A DNA stretch of 64,000 bases, taken from NCBI GenBank assembly GCA_009746045.1, contig RPFO01000154.1, positions 4,976,146 to 5,040,145 of the forward strand. The letters run 5' to 3'. The DNA comes from Mesostigma viride (lineage: Eukaryota; Streptophyta; Mesostigmatophyceae; Mesostigmatales; Mesostigmataceae). The position numbers and the translations under genes are program-made. Under the pieces are notes generated by a model. It did no database searches and was not told where the DNA came from. It worked only from the letters and a program-made list of their open reading frames with translations. This document shows positions 61,886 to 64,000 of this stretch, in pieces (the stretch's first letter is position 1; the number at the start of each line of letters is the position of its first letter).

Positions 61886-62263
61886 AGTTATGCAACACAA
61901 AGCTGGAATGCTCGGGCACTGCCAAATGGCGTGTGTGTGCGTGAACGACGAGACACCTTGGCATTAGGATAGAATGGCACATATACTGCTGGCCAGCCGT
62001 CAACGGTGGCTGGCCAGACTTTGCGTAAGTTAAACTAACTTACTGATCCTGGACGGACTAGCCTATCAGTTACAACCTGATCTAGTCAGTCCTAACATGA
62101 CAACTACAGTCCCGGTACTGAGGTACCGGCTCATCACATACTGAGTATAGCCACGTGTCCATGCCACGACTGCTCTAGTCCAGCACCGTCCCAGTACCCA
62201 ATTGGGCGCCGGCGGTGCTGGCACGTGTCCACTTAGGCTACAGGCGGGAGACTTAGACTAACT
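61886..62263 (-). repeat. 5' LTR of the copia-like element
   Basis: No difference from the other LTR was seen. The interior side on the minus strand begins TGCATTAAAAACTCC, where a primer-binding site is expected; I could not assign a tRNA. Confidence 0.95.
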
Positions 62264-62703
62264 CTCAGGCGCATCATTGATACATTGGGAGAGCCCGGAA
62301 TTTCCGTGCTCTCCACCACCACTCTCGCCTGATTGTCAGGCACGCATTGGTAAGCAGGGTTCAAATCTGAATCGGGTGGCACCAGATCGATCATGCCATT
62401 GCCGAACGCAATGACACCTGCACCCCACCGTGCAGAAGGTCCGAGCAACTCTACATCAATTCTGATGTTTGCAGCGTGCTCATTTTTGTCGACCATCACA
62501 TAGGTATGCTGAGAACCGAAAATATTGCTCTGCTCCATTTGTGACAGTGTTAAATTTCGGCAAGCTTGGCTGCTTGCAATCGACAGGAAATTGGTGACCC
62601 CGACAGCCAGACGCGCAAGGGTTATAACTGCAGGTAGAACCCAAAATTTGTCGATAAGGAGTAATGGAAGGGCACGACCACCAGTCACTAGTATTCGCTT
62701 CAC
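62264..62703 (-). pseudogene. 5' part of unknown gene interrupted by copia-like element
   Basis: Open frame with LGPSARWGAGVIAFGNGMID and ARVVVESTEIPGSPNVSMMR, then the LTR. It continues at 54746. The first 40 codons include a hydrophobic stretch (LPLLLIDKFWVLPAVITLA) and may be intron rather than protein; the start is unsure. No family is recognised. Insertion at the end of the coding sequence removes the last 56 residues. Confidence 0.6.
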
Positions 62704-62887
62704 CGGACACCTTTTTCAGCTTCCGGATAAAATTCAGCAAGAGCAGCGGCGATTAGATACTAAATATTGCGTTATTGGTTCGTACCGTACCCAGACAAAA
62801 ATTGTACTAGTGACGCAATTGTACTAGGCGGAATGACAACTGCGCCCGGCAAATAAGTATTTATTGCTCCAACCCCACACCTAACTT

Positions 62888-63043
62888 GTTCCGGAGCTGT
62901 TCGAAGCGAAGAGCAATGGAAGGGATCGGACCCGAGCCAGATTTGAGTGCGGAACATGATGGCTGGCCTACCTCACTCCGAACATTAAGGTGGACCCGGG
63001 TTCGAATCCTGTCAGTGCTATTCGCTTCGAACAGTTCCGGAAC
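62888..63043. repeat. Foldback element with tRNA-type B box
   Basis: 31-base arms (62888-62918 and 63013-63043) are inverted repeats with three mismatches (core CTGTTCGAAGCGAA). The interior contains GGTTCGAATCC (62999-63009), a perfect RNA polymerase III B box. The arm ends AGCA(A/C)TG and CAGTGCT could pair like an acceptor stem. It may be a tRNA-derived SINE or a small foldback transposon. Confidence 0.7.
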
Positions 63044-63360
63044 GATTTTTTTTGTGGGGGTGGAGCAATAAATTCTCGACATGCAGAAACAAATGTCGAA
63101 TAGATTGTGCAAAAAAATATCGAAATCCTTATCATTATTTAAATATACAGCATAAAATTATGTTGCAGTAAAAAATAACTGTTAATTGAAGGCCGCAAAA
63201 AATTATCAACTACCCTTAAACTTGACCACAGAAAGATCTCGAAAAATATATTGTATATATGCGGCCACCTTTTTACACCCTACTGAAGCCCCACTCTAAA
63301 GATATAATACGAGCCGAAACTAGGGCGTCGTCTACCCGCAGCGAGACCCCAATTTCTTGT
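63044..63360. other. AT-rich spacer, no gene
   Basis: AT-rich sequence between the foldback element and the stop codon at 63361, with no ORF or repeat recognised. Confidence 0.5.
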
Positions 63361-64000
63361 TTAAGTCGGTGCCGGCCCCTCCGGGGCTTCATCCTTGATC
63401 ACCAGCGTAGTAAGCCACTTGTCGAGCTCCTTGCTCATCCTGATGTCGGCACACATTCCGTCGCTGCGCACGCGTGCTTCTAGCCGGAGAGCCGGAGCGA
63501 CGCAGAGATAGCAATTCACAAGCTCGGGCTGGCGTGACGGTGGCCAATCCTCAACGTTGAGCGTGAAATGCAGGGGGTCATGCTTATCCCGCTTCCAAAT
63601 CCGAACGGGAAGAATGCCGTTCCCGGCGAGGAACAGCTCCTTCTCCCGTCCGTTCCGGCCCTCGACCCACCTCTCGAAGTTCTCGTCTAACTCGATCGGC
63701 CCGGCTTCGCTTACAACCTCAGCCAACCAGAACGGGTGGATGGGATCGTGATCCGTGTCCTTGTCCGATGGAACTGCCACATAGTCGTGGAGTCTCATCT
63801 GCCGGCCCATCGCCTCCCGCTTGTCCTTCAGCTGCTCCCCCCGCGTCACCATGCGAACCGGAGGGTTGGGCTGGCTCGGTGGCAGCAAACGGACAGTTTT
63901 CATCGAGCTTCCTGCATCATTGAACTCGATGATAAACGACCACTCGCTTAGACATCCCTCAAACCGCCCAGCCAAACAGGGCGGACAGTAGCAGGAATAG
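63361..64000 (-). CDS. Uncharacterised protein, partial at window edge
   Basis: The frame is open from the right edge (YCPPCLAGRFEGCLSEW) to a TAA at 63361, at least 210 residues. CPPC near the edge may belong to a zinc site. The segment HPFWLAEVVSE, then NGILPVRIWKRD with DPLHFTL, resembles the small beta-barrel (Tudor or BAH-like) segments attached to algal transposases or chromatin proteins, but the match is weak. The codon pattern is GC-rich at third positions and uninterrupted, so it may be an active gene or transposon exon. The true start is outside the window. Confidence 0.55.
   Translation of the reverse strand, partial: YSCYCPPCLAGRFEGCLSEWSFIIEFNDAGSSMKTVRLLPPSQPNPPVRMVTRGEQLKDKREAMGRQMRLHDYVAVPSDKDTDHDPIHPFWLAEVVSEAGPIELDENFERWVEGRNGREKELFLAGNGILPVRIWKRDKHDPLHFTLNVEDWPPSRQPELVNCYLCVAPALRLEARVRSDGMCADIRMSKELDKWLTTLVIKDEAPEGPAPT

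Larger units (their letters stand above)
54747..62263 (-). mobile_element. Copia-like retrotransposon with order integrase-protease-RT
   Basis: 378-bp LTRs at 54747-55124 and 61886-62263 appear identical. They are flanked by the 5-bp duplication CTCAG (54742-54746 and 62264-62268). The LTRs start AGTTA and end TAACT, not TG...CA. Order of coding regions in transcription: a coiled-coil ORF, gag with poly-Gln, CCHC knuckle plus integrase, protease, RT and RNase H. RT and RNase H are of the Ty1/copia type. Identical LTRs mean a very recent insertion. Breaks in the frame lie mostly in homopolymers. Confidence 0.95.

Overview
This window looks like nuclear DNA from a green alga (Chlorophyta; moderate confidence). 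The evidence is a spliced plastid fibrillin gene with GT-AG introns, GC-rich algal-type non-LTR elements, and nested LTR and DNA transposons. It is a repeat-dominated region. One host gene is recognised with confidence. One uncharacterised gene is split by a retrotransposon, and one partial ORF runs off the right edge.

Layout. 1-3080: dispersed non-LTR 3' end, then a decayed Ty1/copia-like fragment. 3700-4800: a 208-bp palindrome and a 369-bp tandem duplication. 5405-5880: non-LTR RT relic. 8341-9568: 170-bp satellite (7 units plus part) touching a GC-rich non-LTR retrotransposon (9569-14850) that encodes PHD, RING-H2 and C2H2 fingers, RT and a C-terminal restriction-like endonuclease. 15040-18170: ORF1 relic and non-LTR tails. 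19215-22000 (-): PAP/fibrillin gene, at least 4 coding exons, introns full of minisatellites. 24700-27860: nested non-LTR elements. 27857-43329 (-): a 15.5-kb Ty3/gypsy chromovirus with 668-bp LTRs and an ACTGT target duplication, itself split by a 4.4-kb CACTA transposon at 30594-34998. 43330-45200: L1-like ORF1/endonuclease relic. 45208-46819: non-autonomous hAT element with a perfect 8-bp TSD. 47135-48250 (-): RT relic. 49255-54160 (-): second chromovirus, 5' truncated. 54747-62263 (-): young copia-like element with identical 378-bp LTRs and a CTCAG TSD, inserted in a gene whose halves are at 62264-62703 and 54579-54746. 63361-64000 (-): partial uncharacterised ORF.

The insertions are recent and can be undone on paper. 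Removing each element plus one TSD rejoins a reading frame in three places: L1 ORF1 around the gypsy, gypsy ORF3 around the CACTA element, and the unknown gene around the copia-like element.

The most unusual points are four. The copia-like element has domain order integrase, protease, RT, RNase H, a protease motif DTQA instead of DTGA, and LTRs ending AG...CT. Both chromoviruses carry an extra ORF after integrase with a related-looking C-terminal region. One chromovirus has a viroplasmin-like (RNase H1 hybrid-binding) leader ORF before gag. The endonuclease-type non-LTR element carries chromatin and ubiquitin-type fingers. Many frameshifts lie in homopolymer runs, so some may be sequencing errors.
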